NCBI GenBank assembly: GCA_003230795.1
Contig: QIGM01000373.1
Coordinates: 1-7,032 of the forward strand
From: a bacterium
Lineage (GTDB): Bacteria > Bdellovibrionota_C > UBA2361 > SZUA-149
DNA length: 7,032 nucleotides
Reading direction: 5' to 3'
Under the pieces are notes generated by a model. That model saw nothing but the letters and a program-made list of their open reading frames with translations, searched no databases and was not told the DNA's origin. This document shows, piece after piece, positions 5,128 through 7,032 of the stretch (position 1 is the first letter of the stretch; each line of letters begins with the position of its first letter). The position numbers and the translations under genes were made by a program.

Positions 5128-7032
5128 TTACGCTTCTAAGCTAACCTCTTTTACCTTTCCCCGAGGTAGGTAAGCCTTTACTGCATAGATTCCTAAAGCG
5201 AGAATCGCGATACCAGCCGCAACTAGGGCTGCAAACAATGAGCTTCCAAGATAGGCGTTCATGTAGCTTAGGGTGAAGACCCCTAGTAGCAGACAAATTG
5301 TCGCTGCCTTTGGTTGTGCTGATTTGAAGAACGCCAAGGAAGCAAGCAGCAGTAGCACGCCGATTGCTTCTCCGAGGAGTAGTAGATAGCGCCCCTTGTC
5401 GTTTGCATAACTCAGCTTTAGAAAAGCTCCTTCGCTGCTCTGATTGGCGTAAAGTTTTTCTAGTCTGTAGTGCGTTCCTTTTGAGGGAATTCGTAGACTT
5501 GGGGAGTCGACGGCATTGCCATGTGTCTTCACCTCTCGGGCAATCAAACCTCCTGAGACAGCTTGACCCTGAACGATTACATCTAAATTACTGTCGATGT
5601 TTCCGTAGTGAAGCTCGTCGGGAAGGTATAAGTCCCAAACGGTGTTGGTTACTACCATGTCTGGCCTTGGGAGTGCTGCTTGAAAAAGTCCAAGACGCCC
5701 CATTGAAGCGACTTCGCTTTGGAACATCAGTTCAACCGGAAAACCTTCTGTTGAGTTTATCACTTTGATAAGCACGTCTTGGGTATCACTGTCCTCTTCG
5801 CTGTTCGCAAGAGCCGGCTTCTCAGCCTTTCCGTCGACAGTGGCTGACCATACAGAGGCGTTCTTTGGTAATGAGACTCGAAGGAACTGTTGCCTACTAT
5901 TTCTCACCATGAATCTGGCCTTGGTCACCGCAAGACCGTCTTTGGTAACCAGTGTGTGATACCAAGCGTTATCGATGCTTGCTGACTGGGTTTCTATCTC
6001 TTGGTGCCGAGTAAGCTGTAGCTTCAGCTCGTAGGGAGGATCGCTTTGCACATACTTGTAGGCAAGCAATATGGGATTCGTGGTCTTCAGCACTAGCTGC
6101 CGCGGAAGTTCGCTTGGCTCAAGGGAGGAAAGCTGATTCGTAGTTACAGCTTTTACTTCGAGCGCGCTTAGGGCTTCAACGGCAATCTTGCCTTGCTCGA
6201 CCTCTACTCCGTCTACTTTGATCGTGGGCACACGGAAGGCAGACTCGGTATCAGTGAGAATTAGTTCGTAGCTCACGTCGATTCTGAACTGGCCTTCCAT
6301 GTCTCGGGTGAAGAAGACGTTAGCGACTTGCAGTCCATTTTCTTCTTTAACCGTATGTGTACGAAGAGACGGAGCGGTTAAGCTAAGCACGTTTACTCCC
6401 TTTGGGAGAGAAAACGTAAGGTCCATTAAGGAACCAGATTTTACGTTCACATCGAGAGATGCGGTCCCTCTCATGCTCACGTCGCTCAAGGATATTAAAG
6501 TGTTAATTGCAGCATCGAACTTCCCTTGTTTACGCTCGGGTGTTCTCGCTTGTACGATTAAGGAAGGTGAGGCGCCTACATATTTATAGGTATGCGCGAT
6601 TGTTTTGGTAACTGATTGGCGAATATGTGGAGGGAGTTGGTTCTCTCCGACCTTAGTCACTTCAGTTTCAGTGGTAGGTTTCAACTCTCGCTCTCGACTA
6701 GAGAGCAGCGCAAGCATTCCTCTCTGGCGATTAACGCCTTGAGCACGAAAGAGGGGGACATCAATGTCGGTGTCGGTTGAGGCAATTGAGCGATCGTAAT
6801 GTACGGTAAATGTTACTCGTCCTTTCTGCTTATGATGAAAGAAGATCTCCACGACTCTATCGTCTTTCCCATCACTGACTCTCCAGTCGGCGATGCTATT
6901 GTCTGAAGACTCAACTCGATTGATTGCGATATTTTTGGGCACATCAAGTCTGATTGTGCTCGTTTCTCCTCGAGTTACCTCAAGCTCAACCCAAGCCTGA
7001 CCGTAGAGCACACCTTCCTCCGCAAAGGCGGT
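5128..7032 (-). CDS. Exported beta-rich protein with three repeated modules and a C-terminal membrane domain, N-terminus cut by window edge
   Basis: I do not recognise a named family. The frame is open to the window edge. The first residues, TAFAEEG, look like the end of a signal peptide with an AxA cleavage site, so the true start is probably beyond 7032. A GTG at 7011 preceded by GGAGG is the alternative start; numbering below uses it as residue 1. About 540 residues are beta-strand rich and outward-facing by prediction. Three segments resemble each other (about 18-115, 194-290, 373-470), each opening with a D/L/L-V/L-PK strand such as LDVPKN, FSLPKG or VSLPKN. YKYV occurs at 142-145 and 318-321. 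The C-terminus has three membrane helices (about 541-562, 569-589, 592-615) and a short basic tail. It is separated from the VTC operon by 166 bases with a promoter, so a shared function is possible but not shown. Confidence 0.75.
   Translation of the reverse strand, partial: TAFAEEGVLYGQAWVELEVTRGETSTIRLDVPKNIAINRVESSDNSIADWRVSDGKDDRVVEIFFHHKQKGRVTFTVHYDRSIASTDTDIDVPLFRAQGVNRQRGMLALLSSRERELKPTTETEVTKVGENQLPPHIRQSVTKTIAHTYKYVGASPSLIVQARTPERKQGKFDAAINTLISLSDVSMRGTASLDVNVKSGSLMDLTFSLPKGVNVLSLTAPSLRTHTVKEENGLQVANVFFTRDMEGQFRIDVSYELILTDTESAFRVPTIKVDGVEVEQGKIAVEALSALEVKAVTTNQLSSLEPSELPRQLVLKTTNPILLAYKYVQSDPPYELKLQLTRHQEIETQSASIDNAWYHTLVTKDGLAVTKARFMVRNSRQQFLRVSLPKNASVWSATVDGKAEKPALANSEEDSDTQDVLIKVINSTEGFPVELMFQSEVASMGRLGLFQAALPRPDMVVTNTVWDLYLPDELHYGNIDSNLDVIVQGQAVSGGLIAREVKTHGNAVDSPSLRIPSKGTHYRLEKLYANQSSEGAFLKLSYANDKGRYLLLLGEAIGVLLLLASLAFFKSAQPKAATICLLLGVFTLSYMNAYLGSSLFAALVAAGIAILALGIYAVKAYLPRGKVKEVSLEA

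Noticed and set aside
5364..5768. Plus-strand frame of 134 codons
   Set aside because: Antisense to the beta-rich protein gene; cysteine- and leucine-rich low-information translation with no domain.
6299..6589. Plus-strand frame of 96 codons
   Set aside because: Antisense to the second beta module of the large protein; a shadow.

Overview
The window carries five genes, all read from the minus strand, from what is most likely a Gram-negative bacterium. The reasons are a probable signal-peptide end on one product, two single-span membrane-anchored proteins with large outer domains, and moderate GC. I cannot name a genus. The plus-strand open frames are antisense shadows of these genes. I see no tRNA, rRNA, CRISPR array, insertion sequence or phage gene.

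Layout from right to left, in the direction of transcription. (1) 7032-5128: a large beta-rich protein, cut at its N-terminus by the window edge. It seems exported, contains three related beta modules, and ends in three membrane spans. (2) 5127-4962: a 166-base intergenic region with a good sigma70-like promoter (TTGACT, 17 bases, TATCCT) that probably drives the next four genes. (3) 4961-4215: a VTC-type polyphosphate polymerase domain protein. (4) 4185-3490: a DUF4956 membrane protein. (5) 3473-1410: a membrane-anchored protein with TPR repeats, an unassigned middle domain and a calcineurin-like phosphoesterase domain whose metal-binding motifs are partly lost. (6) 1413-1: a membrane-anchored CotH-family (atypical protein kinase-like) protein, cut at its C-terminus by the left edge. 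The CotH frame has no stop in the window and is open for all 471 codons from 1413 to base 1.

Genes 3-6 look like one operon: gaps are 29 and 16 bases, then an ATGA stop/start overlap. VTC polymerase, DUF4956 and CotH are, to my recollection, recurrent neighbours in bacterial genomes. The phosphoesterase inserted between DUF4956 and CotH is the less usual part. My working picture is a phosphate-handling cell-envelope system. A cytoplasmic VTC domain would work with a multispan partner, while a phosphoesterase-like protein and a kinase-like protein, both anchored by one N-terminal helix, would act outside the membrane. The substrate is unknown.
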